A stretch of DNA of 5,653 nt from Spirochaetota bacterium (GCA_029571425.1 JAKPSR010000394.1:1-5653), one strand, 5' to 3'. Shown: positions 1 to 5,608, counted from the first letter of the stretch. The notes: a model not told the origin generated them from the letters alone. A program made the numbers and translations.

Positions 1-323
1 TCTTCACCGACGACCTGGCGATCGTCTCGGTGAGCGCATGGCTGCTCCTGATCGCCCTCCTGATGGAGCCGATTCGGTCGATCAACATCCTCGGCGGGGT
101 CGCGCTCAAGACCGTCGGCGACGGGAAGTTCTCAGTCATCCTCAGCCTCGTTTTCATGTGGGGCCTCGTGCCGGTAATCGCCCTCGCGACCTACCTTGGG
201 TTCGGGATCGTCGGCCTGTGGGTATGCCTCCTCGCCGACGAGACGATACGCGCGCTGATCAACGTTTGGAGATGGAAGTCCGGGCGGTGGATGGGAAAGC
301 AGGTTATCGGTGAGGCCGCGTAG
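1..323 (+). CDS. MATE family efflux protein, C-terminal part (5' end outside window)
   Basis: This is the last 106 codons of a membrane protein, read from base 3 to the TAG at 321-323. MATE proteins are 12-helix inner-membrane antiporters that export drugs or metabolites using a Na+ or H+ gradient. Three hydrophobic stretches are visible, at about residues 9-22, 41-62 and 65-87 of the visible part. Between the first two is the MATE-like loop LKTVGDGKF, which matches the usual L-R-G-x-G-D-T-x-F pattern of the second half. A basic end (WRWKSGRWMGK) follows the last helix, as is usual in the family. The gene ends convergent with the regulator gene, and the last 20 bp of each coding region overlap. 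Family assignment rests on this C-terminal pattern only, so substrate and subfamily cannot be given. An in-frame GTG at 30 is inside the gene and is not a start. Confidence 0.78.
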   Translation, partial: FTDDLAIVSVSAWLLLIALLMEPIRSINILGGVALKTVGDGKFSVILSLVFMWGLVPVIALATYLGFGIVGLWVCLLADETIRALINVWRWKSGRWMGKQVIGEAA

Positions 324-1740
324 GGGAAGCTGACTTTGCCGCGCCGTCGGCGATCTTGATCTCGTCGACGAGCCGGGCGAGTTCTTCCTCCGTCCGGTTC
401 GCGTAGGCGACGATGACCGCGTCGTCGAGTCCGCATGAGCCGACGCAGTATTCCGACACGAGCTCGACCTCGATCCCTCGGGCGCGGAGCGCTTGCGCGA
501 CGTCCGTCGCCGCGACGGGCGCTCCTGTCCCGTCGCTCCTTCTAATCACCAGGTGCATCCCGGTCGTCGCGCCGACGACCCGCCAACGCGGGCCGAGCCG
601 CTCCTCCACGAGGGCGCGGAGGTATAGGTTTTTCGCGCGATACGCGCGGTGGCATTTCCGAAGGTGGCGCTCGAGGTGGCCGCGCGAAAGGAAGAGCGCC
701 ATCGCCTTTTGCTGCAAGCCTTCGTTCCACAGGTCCCAGCGCCGCTTCGCGGTCTTTACCTTCGCCTGGATTCCCGGCGGCATCACGAGGTAGCCGACGC
801 GGAGTGCCGGGCTTAGCGTCTTGCTGAAGGTGCCGACGTAGACGACGCGCTCCGGGGCCATCGATTGAAGCGGGGCGACGGGATGACCGTCGTAGCGGAG
901 CTCGCCGTCGAAGTCGTCCTCAACGATCCACGCGCCGATCGCGCGCGCCTTGCGGAGAAGGGAGACGCGCCGCTCGGCCGACAGCGTCCCTCCGAGGGGA
1001 AACTGATGCGCCGGCGTGACGTACAGAAGGTCCATCGGCTCGTCCGGCACGTGCTCGGGGACGATCCCTTCCTCGTCGACGTCCGCGTAGGATATCTCGC
1101 AGCCGAGCCCGTCGAAGATCCTTCGCACGAAGGGCGCCTGTGGGTTTTCCATTAGCACGCGGGCGCGCGGAAAGAGGGACGCGAGTATGGCGAAGGCTTG
1201 CGAGGACCCGGCCGTGACGACGATCCGCTCAGGTCCCGCGACGATCCCCTTGACCTCGTGGAGGTAGCGGGCGATCGCGACGCGCAGGTCCCAGCGCCCG
1301 GACGGCCGGTTGTACCCGAGGTCGTCGATGCTCGCGTACTCGACGGCGTCGTGGTAGCACTGCAGCCACTGCCTCCTCGGGAAAAGGGAGAGATCGGGCA
1401 TCCCTGGGGCGAATGAGAGGAGGGCTTCCTTGCTCGGTCCGGCGAGGGGGTCGAGCCCGTTCCCGTGGCTCGACGCGGCCGTTCCCCCATTCCATACTAA
1501 GTCCGGACGAACGTAGGTGCCGGATCCGTGAGCCGTCTCGAGATACCCTTCCATCTTTAGTTGCTCGATCGCCTCAAGGACGATGCCGCGCGCGATCCCG
1601 AGGCTTTCGGCGAGTTCCCTCGTCGAGGCGAGACGACTTCCGCCGGGGATGAGCCCGGAGGTTATCTTGCCGCGCAGTTGGTCCACGAGTTGGCGGTATT
1701 GGCTGAGCCGGGAGTCGGGGTCAAAGAGGATGCCGTACAT
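304..1740 (-). CDS. MocR-subfamily GntR regulator with aminotransferase-like PLP domain (PdxR-like)
   Basis: A 478-residue cytoplasmic transcription regulator of normal MocR length. Residues about 10-80 form a GntR winged helix (LSQYRQLVDQLRGKI, then RLASTRELAESLGIAR, ending in HGSGTYV). Residues about 105-470 are a fold-type I aminotransferase domain, which in this family senses PLP or an amino-acid-PLP adduct. PLP-site signatures are present: NRPSGRWDLR at 144-153, TPAHQFPLGG at 242-251, EDDFDGELRY at 274-283 (D275 probably contacts the pyridine nitrogen) and GTFSKTLSP at 303-311, with Schiff-base lysine K307. The ATG at 1738-1740 fits the family, whose winged helix starts about ten residues in. 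An upstream in-frame ATG at 1863 would add 41 unrelated residues and run into the reductase gene. The gene is divergent from the reductase, the usual place for a MocR target. PdxR is a likely relative, but GabR-, TauR- or DdlR-like roles cannot be excluded. Confidence 0.93.
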   Translation of the reverse strand: MYGILFDPDSRLSQYRQLVDQLRGKITSGLIPGGSRLASTRELAESLGIARGIVLEAIEQLKMEGYLETAHGSGTYVRPDLVWNGGTAASSHGNGLDPLAGPSKEALLSFAPGMPDLSLFPRRQWLQCYHDAVEYASIDDLGYNRPSGRWDLRVAIARYLHEVKGIVAGPERIVVTAGSSQAFAILASLFPRARVLMENPQAPFVRRIFDGLGCEISYADVDEEGIVPEHVPDEPMDLLYVTPAHQFPLGGTLSAERRVSLLRKARAIGAWIVEDDFDGELRYDGHPVAPLQSMAPERVVYVGTFSKTLSPALRVGYLVMPPGIQAKVKTAKRRWDLWNEGLQQKAMALFLSRGHLERHLRKCHRAYRAKNLYLRALVEERLGPRWRVVGATTGMHLVIRRSDGTGAPVAATDVAQALRARGIEVELVSEYCVGSCGLDDAVIVAYANRTEEELARLVDEIKIADGAAKSASPTRPHR

Positions 1741-1748
1741 GCATAAAG

Positions 1749-1776
1749 CGTATACCGGGTCGGCGCGGGCGCGCAA
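1749..1776 (-). promoter_or_regulatory. Putative promoter of the MocR gene, near-leaderless
   Basis: On the minus strand TATACG (1754-1749) lies 8 nt before the regulator ATG at 1740, and TTGCGC (1776-1771) lies 16 bp further upstream. The -10 matches TATAAT at four positions and the -35 keeps the TTG. Transcription would start within one or two bases of the ATG, and no Shine-Dalgarno sequence is visible before it. A leaderless or near-leaderless mRNA is therefore inferred. The -35 overlaps the first AGTGGT box, which suggests autoregulation. Confidence 0.4.
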
Positions 1777-1809
1777 GTGGTTTAGAAAAGACGCGCAATA
1801 GTGGTACTT
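1774..1809 (+). promoter_or_regulatory. Putative MocR operator: two direct AGTGGT repeats
   Basis: AGTGGT occurs at 1776-1781 and again at 1800-1805 in the same orientation, with starts 24 bp apart, a little over two helical turns. Each copy is preceded by GCGCAA (1771-1776 and 1793-1798). Box 1 reads CAAGTGGTTTA and box 2 reads ATAGTGGTACTT. From memory, the reported PdxR site of Corynebacterium glutamicum is AAAGTGGW(-/T)CTA. Box 1 fits 9 of 11 positions and box 2 fits 9 of 12. MocR dimers generally bind direct repeats between divergent promoters, which is this arrangement. Box 1 abuts the regulator's -35, and box 2 lies just upstream of the reductase promoter region. Confidence 0.5.
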
Positions 1810-1810
1810 T

Positions 1811-1853
1811 TTCTGACACTTCCGCCGCGGTATTCTTATCCTCGGAGGCACAC
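1811..1853 (+). promoter_or_regulatory. Leader and ribosome binding site of the aldo/keto reductase gene
   Basis: GGAGG at 1844-1848 sits 5 nt before the ATG at 1854 and fixes that start. A -10-like TATTCT lies at 1831-1836. CTGACA at 1813-1818 resembles a -35 but is only 12 bp away, too close to pair with it. No good -35 stands 16-18 bp upstream of TATTCT. This would fit a promoter needing an activator bound at the boxes ending at 1809, but the exact promoter is uncertain. Confidence 0.45.
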
Positions 1854-2852
1854 ATGAAAACAACGCAATTCGCCGATACCGACGTTCGCGTCAGCGCGAT
1901 GGCCCTGGGCTGCTTGCCCTTCGGGTCGAAACTCGACGCGGAGCAATCGTACACCCTTCTCGATTACTACCTCGAGCAAGGGGGTAATTTCCTCGATACC
2001 GCGAACAACTACTCCTTCTGGGACGCGGACGGGGAGGGAGGGGAGAGCGAAACCGTCCTTGGGCGATGGTTCCGAGATCGTGGCAGCAGGGAGAAGGTTT
2101 TTCTCGCGACCAAGCTCGGCGCCTACCCGACGGTGTCGCGCGACGAGTTTTTCTCGTATCGCGGTAACCCGTGGGCCGACTTAACCGAGGGGCTGTCGCG
2201 AAAGGCGATCCTACAGGCGGTCGAGGGGAGCCTCGATCGCTTAGGTACGGACCATATCGACCTCTTGTACGCCCACGTCGACGACCGGACGGTCGATCAG
2301 GAAGAGACCCTCGAGGCCTTAGACTACCTCGTGCGCTCGGGTAAGGTGCGGTACATCGGCTGCTCGAACTTTAAGGTGTGGCGCACGGCGCGGGCCCGCG
2401 AGATTAGCTGCGCGCGCGGTTGGGCCGAGTACAAGGCGGTCCAGATGTTTAACACCTACTTCCAGACGGAGAAGGGAGTGGAGACCGGGATGTCCGACCA
2501 GATGGGCGACGAGATATTCGACTACGTCCGCTCGGGAAATCGGGTGAGCCTCCTCGGCTACACCCCGCTCCTTTGGGGCTCGTACACGCAGGGACACAAG
2601 TATCAGGAGATCGATCGGCTCAAGTCCTTCGTTCGTCCCGAGAACGACGAAAGGCGGCGGCGGCTCGAGCTCGTCGCGCGCGAGACCGGCTACACGATCA
2701 ACCAGGTGATCTACGCCTGGATGATCAACGGCGATCCGCCCGTCATCCCCCTCGTCGCGGTGAGTCGGCTCGAGCACTTGATGGAGGATTTGTCGGCGGC
2801 TGACCTTCCGCTTTCGCGCGAGCACCTTGCCGTGCTCAACGCGCCGATGTGA
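1854..2852 (+). CDS. Aldo/keto reductase
   Basis: A complete 332-residue cytoplasmic NAD(P)H-dependent oxidoreductase with the (beta/alpha)8 fold, a normal length for the superfamily. The full catalytic tetrad is visible: D48 and Y53 in FLDTANNYS, K87 in ATKLG, and H141 in LLYAHVDD. GCSNF at 169-173 and Q197 line the active site in this family. IPLVAVSRLEHLMED near 298-312 is the C-terminal phosphate-binding region for NADPH. Aldo/keto reductases reduce aldehydes or ketones to alcohols, and sequence alone does not give the substrate. The DTANNYSFW pattern with an acidic-glycine insert before SETVLGRW is typical of a bacterial subgroup annotated only generically. The gene starts 113 bp from the divergent MocR gene and has a strong GGAGG site. 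Because MocR proteins sense PLP and some aldo/keto reductases (yeast Plr1, E. coli PdxI) reduce pyridoxal, a pyridoxal reductase role is possible but unproven. Confidence 0.93.
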   Translation: MKTTQFADTDVRVSAMALGCLPFGSKLDAEQSYTLLDYYLEQGGNFLDTANNYSFWDADGEGGESETVLGRWFRDRGSREKVFLATKLGAYPTVSRDEFFSYRGNPWADLTEGLSRKAILQAVEGSLDRLGTDHIDLLYAHVDDRTVDQEETLEALDYLVRSGKVRYIGCSNFKVWRTARAREISCARGWAEYKAVQMFNTYFQTEKGVETGMSDQMGDEIFDYVRSGNRVSLLGYTPLLWGSYTQGHKYQEIDRLKSFVRPENDERRRRLELVARETGYTINQVIYAWMINGDPPVIPLVAVSRLEHLMEDLSAADLPLSREHLAVLNAPM

Positions 2853-2873
2853 GGCTGAGCGCGTGGAGTTTCT

Positions 2874-2931
2874 CGCCGCGTGGGGAGTGAATTCCCCGCG
2901 CGGCGATTACCCCTCGCGAGACTTATTTTTT
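2874..2931 (+). terminator. Hairpin with delayed T-tract between convergent genes
   Basis: Bases 2874-2886 pair with 2893-2905 to give a 13-bp stem with one T-G wobble and a 6-base loop. TTATTTTTTT follows at 2923-2932 on the plus strand, about 17 nt after the stem. That is further than in a classical intrinsic terminator, although the palindrome CTCGCGAG (2913-2920) lies directly before the tract. The hairpin starts 22 nt after the reductase stop. On the minus strand the stem follows the NlpC/P60 stop but no T-run comes after it, so any effect in that direction would be weaker. Confidence 0.55.
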
Positions 2932-3573
2932 TCCTTCGCGGCGTTTCCATTCCTCGAATTTATTCCGCTCCGCGTCGGCATCGTAGGCGTCTTTGTGCTT
3001 GTCGAACGCCGCGTCCTCGCGTGCCTTCCATTGCGCGTAGTCTCCGGCGACGTAGCCGTCCCAAGTATCCCAAGGCGAGGCCTCGGGTTCTGGTGCGGGC
3101 TGTTTCTTCGGAGCGACCGGCCTCTCTGTTTCGGGCAGCACTCGGGCCGCGCTATGGTAGTGTTTCTTCCAGTAGCGCGCGTCTAGGGCGGTGACGTGGA
3201 CCCCGCGTTCGGGTCCGTCGGAGATCGCGTGGATGATCTTCCCGTCCCCGATATACATGGCCACGTGCGAGATAGCTCCGGCGGTTTCCGTCGTCGCGAA
3301 GAAGACAAGGTCACCGGGGCGAAGGTCTCCCTTCTTAATTGGCGTCCCGAAGTCCGCCATGTCGCGCGAAAGGCGCGGGAGCGCGGGGACGAAGGGACGG
3401 AGGATAAAGCCGACGAAGCCGGAACAGTCGAAGGCCGGCGGTTCAACGCCCCCGGTTCGGTAGGCGGACCCGACGTAGGTTCTCGATCGAGCGACGACGT
3501 CCTTCTCGACGTCGAGCGCGTTGAGGGTCGCCAATGCCGCGATGAGGGCGAGGGCGACGAGCCGTTGCTTCAT
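2923..3573 (-). CDS. Exported NlpC/P60 family cysteine peptidase
   Basis: A 216-residue protein, last in the four-gene operon. Residues 1-20 are a signal peptide (basic MKQR followed by a hydrophobic Ala/Leu stretch), so it should act outside the cytoplasmic membrane. Residues about 23-140 are the papain-like NlpC/P60 domain, with catalytic C50 in DCSGF, H103 in SHVAMYIG and third polar residue H115 in IIHA. RPGDLVFF at 85-92 is another family signature. Such enzymes usually cut D-Glu-diaminopimelate bonds in peptidoglycan peptides. A Pro/Ala/Glu-rich linker (about 147-166) leads to an unusual charged, Trp-rich tail (168-216) that I do not recognise. It contains two YxxWKxRE-like copies, Y179-E186 and F206-E213. 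No separate wall-binding domain such as SH3 or LysM is seen. The start is fixed by a perfect Shine-Dalgarno 4 nt upstream. The gene begins 9 nt after the previous stop. Confidence 0.92.
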   Translation of the reverse strand: MKQRLVALALIAALATLNALDVEKDVVARSRTYVGSAYRTGGVEPPAFDCSGFVGFILRPFVPALPRLSRDMADFGTPIKKGDLRPGDLVFFATTETAGAISHVAMYIGDGKIIHAISDGPERGVHVTALDARYWKKHYHSAARVLPETERPVAPKKQPAPEPEASPWDTWDGYVAGDYAQWKAREDAAFDKHKDAYDADAERNKFEEWKRREGKK

Positions 3574-3577
3574 GCAT

Positions 3578-3584
3578 ACCTCCT
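3578..3584 (-). promoter_or_regulatory. Strong ribosome binding site of the NlpC/P60 gene
   Basis: Read on the minus strand this is AGGAGGT, a perfect anti-16S match, 4 nt before the ATG at 3573-3571. Its 5' bases overlap the TAG stop of the upstream EEP gene (3585-3583). It is the only strong Shine-Dalgarno site close to a start in this operon, so the last gene may be translated independently and at a higher level than the coupled genes before it. Confidence 0.8.
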
Positions 3585-4440
3585 ATAGGGCGACGCGCGC
3601 CCAGATGAACAGGTGGTCCGATGGGAGTCGATTCCTCTCGGCCCGATTCGCCGGGATAGCCTCTTCGACGACGCCGGCCTCGAGGACCTCGATGTCGTGG
3701 GTGCAGAAGATGTAGTCGAGCTGGGCGAAGTTGCGCCCGGCGCCGAAGTAGTAATGCGTGCGTCGTCGTTCGGGGGGCACGCCCGCGGAGGCGAGGACGT
3801 CCGCTAGCGGCAGGTCGAGCAGGGGCTCGAACTCGAATTGGTGCATTCCCCTGATCGCGATGCCGTTAAAGTCCCCCATGACGACGCCGCGCCGGCTCGG
3901 GACGAGGGCGGCGAGACGCTTGATCTCGTCGATGCGCCTGTCGATTCCCCGGTCTTCCCCTCGCTGGCTCTTGAGGTGCACTACGTAGACGGTCGCGCCC
4001 CCGCCCTCGGCGCCGAGGTCGAGCCTGAGGAGGTTGCGCGAGAAGTCGGCACCCGCGCTTCGCGCGCGCGCGTTCGGGAATCGCCCCTTTTTGACCAGCG
4101 CCCCGACGAATATCCCCCGGTTCGAGTTCTCCTCGTGCAGGAAGCAATCGTACCCGCCGTCGAGGTAGAGTCGGTTGAAGGCCTCGAGGGTTTCCATCCC
4201 CCCAATCTCGCATAGGCCGACGAGGTCGAAGTCTCGCTCGAGGATGATGCGCGCTATCTCGGCGATCTTCGCGCGGTCCTTGTTCGGGTTGTAGATCGAG
4301 GCGTTCATCCCGCGATACTCGGCGTCGTCGAGCGCGTCGAGCTCCGCGCGGGTATACGCGCGGTCGAGCAGGAGCGAGAAATTCTCGGCGTTGAACGAGG
4401 CGAGGGTAAACTCGACGCCCCGCGATGGGTCGCGCCTCAT
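3583..4440 (-). CDS. Endonuclease/exonuclease/phosphatase (EEP) fold protein
   Basis: A complete 285-residue metal-dependent phosphodiesterase of the DNase I/ExoIII/APE1-like superfamily. The motifs appear in the expected order: SFNAENF with N17, GLCEIGG with metal ligand E78, VYVVHLKSQ with H155, MGDFNG with D190 and N192, LDYIFCT with D242, and PSDH with catalytic D275-H276. All key residues are intact. No signal peptide or membrane segment is seen, so a cytoplasmic location is inferred. The HLKS motif is more like generic DNase-type EEP proteins than the Y-x-x-H-x-R region I would expect in classical ExoIII/APE1. The substrate could be DNA, RNA, a phosphoester or a lipid head group. The ATG overlaps the glycosylase stop in an ATGA, implying coupled translation. 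Since Tag leaves abasic sites, an abasic-site endonuclease role is an attractive but untested inference. Confidence 0.9.
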   Translation of the reverse strand: MRRDPSRGVEFTLASFNAENFSLLLDRAYTRAELDALDDAEYRGMNASIYNPNKDRAKIAEIARIILERDFDLVGLCEIGGMETLEAFNRLYLDGGYDCFLHEENSNRGIFVGALVKKGRFPNARARSAGADFSRNLLRLDLGAEGGGATVYVVHLKSQRGEDRGIDRRIDEIKRLAALVPSRRGVVMGDFNGIAIRGMHQFEFEPLLDLPLADVLASAGVPPERRRTHYYFGAGRNFAQLDYIFCTHDIEVLEAGVVEEAIPANRAERNRLPSDHLFIWARVAL

Positions 4441-5036
4441 CGTTCGGTCGCGACCTCGTCGTGCCTGAAGCAGTCGACGGTGTGCGCGTTCACGATCCCG
4501 ACCGCCTGAAGGTAGGCGAAGAGGATGGTAGAGCCGACAAAACTCATCCCGCGCTTCTTGAGGTCCTTCGAGAGCGCGTCGGAGAGCTCGTTCCGGGTCG
4601 GGATGTCGGTTATTCGCCTATACCGCGGGTCGATGGGCGCGCCGCCCGCGAAGTCCCAGAGGAATCGGTCGAAGCTTCCGAATTCCTTTTGTATGTCGAG
4701 GAAGGCGCGCGCGTTCGCCTGGGCCGATCGGACCTTAAGGCGGTTGCGCACGATGCCGGGATTTTCGAGAAGGGCCGCGAAGTCCCGCTCGCCGAATCGG
4801 GCGACGCGCGCGGGATCGAAGCCGCGGAATGCCTTACGGTAGGCTTCGCGCTTTCGGAGGACGGTCGACCACGAGAGACCCGCCTGCGCGCCCTCCAGGA
4901 TCAGCATCTCGAAGAGCAGGCGGTCGTCATGTACGGGAACGCCCCATTCCTCGTCGTGATAGGCGAGATAGAGGGGATCGTCGAGGGGGACCCAGGCGCA
5001 GCGCCTTGGCCCGTCGTTCCCGGCTCTCGCGCTCAT
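4437..5036 (-). CDS. tag: DNA-3-methyladenine glycosylase I
   Basis: A complete 199-residue helix-hairpin-helix superfamily DNA repair enzyme that removes 3-methyladenine from alkylated DNA and leaves an abasic site. The N-terminal pattern C-A-W-V-P then YLAYHDEEWGVPVHDD matches Tag closely. The four zinc ligands are in place: C13, H27, H185 and C189. LEGAQAGLSW at 47-56 carries the base-pocket residues E48 and W56. PGIVRNRLKV, SDALSKDLKKRGMSFVGST and QAVGIVNAHTVDC follow the known family order. Length is close to the E. coli enzyme (about 187 residues), with a nine-residue longer N-terminus. The ATG overlaps the stop of the membrane-protein gene by 4 bp and has no nearby Shine-Dalgarno, so it is probably translated by reinitiation. 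The stop overlaps the EEP start in the same way. Identity is near certain. Confidence 0.97.
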   Translation of the reverse strand: MSARAGNDGPRRCAWVPLDDPLYLAYHDEEWGVPVHDDRLLFEMLILEGAQAGLSWSTVLRKREAYRKAFRGFDPARVARFGERDFAALLENPGIVRNRLKVRSAQANARAFLDIQKEFGSFDRFLWDFAGGAPIDPRYRRITDIPTRNELSDALSKDLKKRGMSFVGSTILFAYLQAVGIVNAHTVDCFRHDEVATER

Positions 5037-5488
5037 CGGGTGCGGTAGGAGGCCGATACCTCCCTGCCCGTCTTTTCGCGGATGCCCGCGCGGATGCGGT
5101 TTACCGTGCGCATGGGGTCGTCGATCGCCCGGTCGCGGGGAAAATCGGCGTGGACGAGCGGGCCCTTGCCTTCAGCGACGTTGACGCGGACGACCGCGTG
5201 CCGCTCCTCGGCGAGCGAGTCGATCGACGCGTAGGGGACGCGCGTCTCGCGCCCGCGCCGCGAGAGGACGAGGGCGTCCGAATCGAAACGTACCGAGTCG
5301 TTTGCCGCGCGGTAGCGAAGGGCGAAGTCGGCGCAGATGGCCGCCTCGGCGATCGCGATGAAGACGAACCAGTACTCGCCCCTGGAGACGACGTCGTAGA
5401 CGCACATGGCGACGAGCACGGGAAAGAGGCCGACGAGGGCGATAAGGCTCCATCGTTTCTTGCTCTGGAGCGCGTTGAAAGTTTCCAT
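5033..5488 (-). CDS. Small membrane protein with PH-like cytoplasmic domain, unknown function
   Basis: A 151-residue first gene of the operon that I cannot name. Two hydrophobic segments at about 13-34 and 39-57 form a membrane hairpin, preceded by basic residues (KKR at 10-12) and followed by RYR at 58-60. Both ends are therefore expected in the cytoplasm. Residues about 65-137 (VRFDSDALVLSRRGRETRVPYASIDSL, truncated here to a description: strands with a basic turn, then VPYASID) resemble a bacterial PH-like domain placed after a two-helix anchor. The C-terminal part ends in a basic helix (RTVNRIRAGIREKTGR). The PH-like call rests on pattern only and is tentative. The start ATG lies directly after an extended -10 promoter with no Shine-Dalgarno, and the next in-frame Met is residue 28, inside TM1. 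The stop overlaps the tag start in an ATGA. Confidence 0.75.
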   Translation of the reverse strand: METFNALQSKKRWSLIALVGLFPVLVAMCVYDVVSRGEYWFVFIAIAEAAICADFALRYRAANDSVRFDSDALVLSRRGRETRVPYASIDSLAEERHAVVRVNVAEGKGPLVHADFPRDRAIDDPMRTVNRIRAGIREKTGREVSASYRTR

Positions 5489-5494
5489 ACTTAT

Positions 5495-5503
5495 AGTATA
5501 CCA
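5495..5503 (-). promoter_or_regulatory. Extended -10 promoter, apparently leaderless, of the four-gene operon
   Basis: Read on the minus strand, TGGTATACT (5503-5495) is an extended -10 element: TG, one base, then TATACT, five of six against TATAAT. Exactly six bases separate it from the A of the ATG at 5488, so transcription should start at or within a base of the start codon. No convincing -35 is found 16-18 bp upstream (GCGACG at 5524-5519 is the best), as is usual for extended -10 promoters. There is no room for a Shine-Dalgarno sequence in the RNA. Confidence 0.6.
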
Positions 5504-5537
5504 ACGCTCGGCCGCTTGCGTCGCCCCCGGGACGGAT

Positions 5538-5575
5538 AAAAAAAGCGCCCGGGCCGAACGGGTTCAGTGTATAAT
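5538..5575 (+). promoter_or_regulatory. Promoter of the rightmost gene: TATAAT with A-tract UP element
   Basis: A perfect TATAAT lies at 5570-5575, which puts the start site near 5582. An A7 tract at 5538-5544 falls at about -44 to -38, the proximal UP-element position bound by the RNA polymerase alpha subunit. The -35 region (GCCCGG at 5547-5552) is poor. The predicted leader is about 27 nt. The promoter faces away from the divergent operon promoter about 70 bp to the left. Confidence 0.6.
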
Positions 5576-5608
5576 ACAATCGCATACGAGCAATCCAGAG
5601 GAGCATCC

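Noticed and set aside
865..1155. 96-codon plus-strand frame opposite the MocR gene
   Set aside because: Shadow of the aminotransferase domain coding sequence, with no supporting signals.
1813..1836. CTGACA / TATTCT as a normal sigma70 promoter for the reductase
   Set aside because: The hexamers are good individually but the spacer is only 12 bp, too short for standard sigma70 recognition.
1741..1863. 41-residue N-terminal extension of the MocR protein from an ATG at 1863
   Set aside because: It would overlap the reductase start and its Shine-Dalgarno site, run through the operator region, and add residues unlike any MocR N-terminus. The ATG at 1740 fits the family.
2923..2934. A7 slippage site at the end of the peptidase gene
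   Set aside because: The run encodes the final Lys-Lys immediately before the stop, so slippage would change only the last residues. No sign of programmed frameshifting is seen.
2827..3186. 119-codon plus-strand frame after the reductase
   Set aside because: It starts inside the reductase end, crosses the terminator-like hairpin and runs antisense to the peptidase gene. It looks hydrophobic only because of the opposite strand's codons.
3838..4215. 125-codon plus-strand frame opposite the EEP gene
   Set aside because: The EEP catalytic motifs are all on the minus strand, and this frame has no motif or ribosome site.
4425..5048. 207-codon plus-strand frame opposite tag
   Set aside because: It is the complement of a certain tag gene. 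The translation is charged and low in hydrophobic residues, as expected of a GC-rich shadow, and it has no recognisable motif.
4829..5539. 236-codon plus-strand frame opposite tag and the membrane-protein gene
   Set aside because: Arg/Ala-rich shadow translation with no family pattern, running across two supported genes and the operon promoter.
5538..5562. Minus-strand terminator from the GCCCGGGC palindrome followed by T7
   Set aside because: The palindrome (5547-5554) has no loop, the alternative stem is only 4 bp, and no minus-strand gene is seen to its right. The A/T run is better explained as an UP element of the plus-strand promoter.
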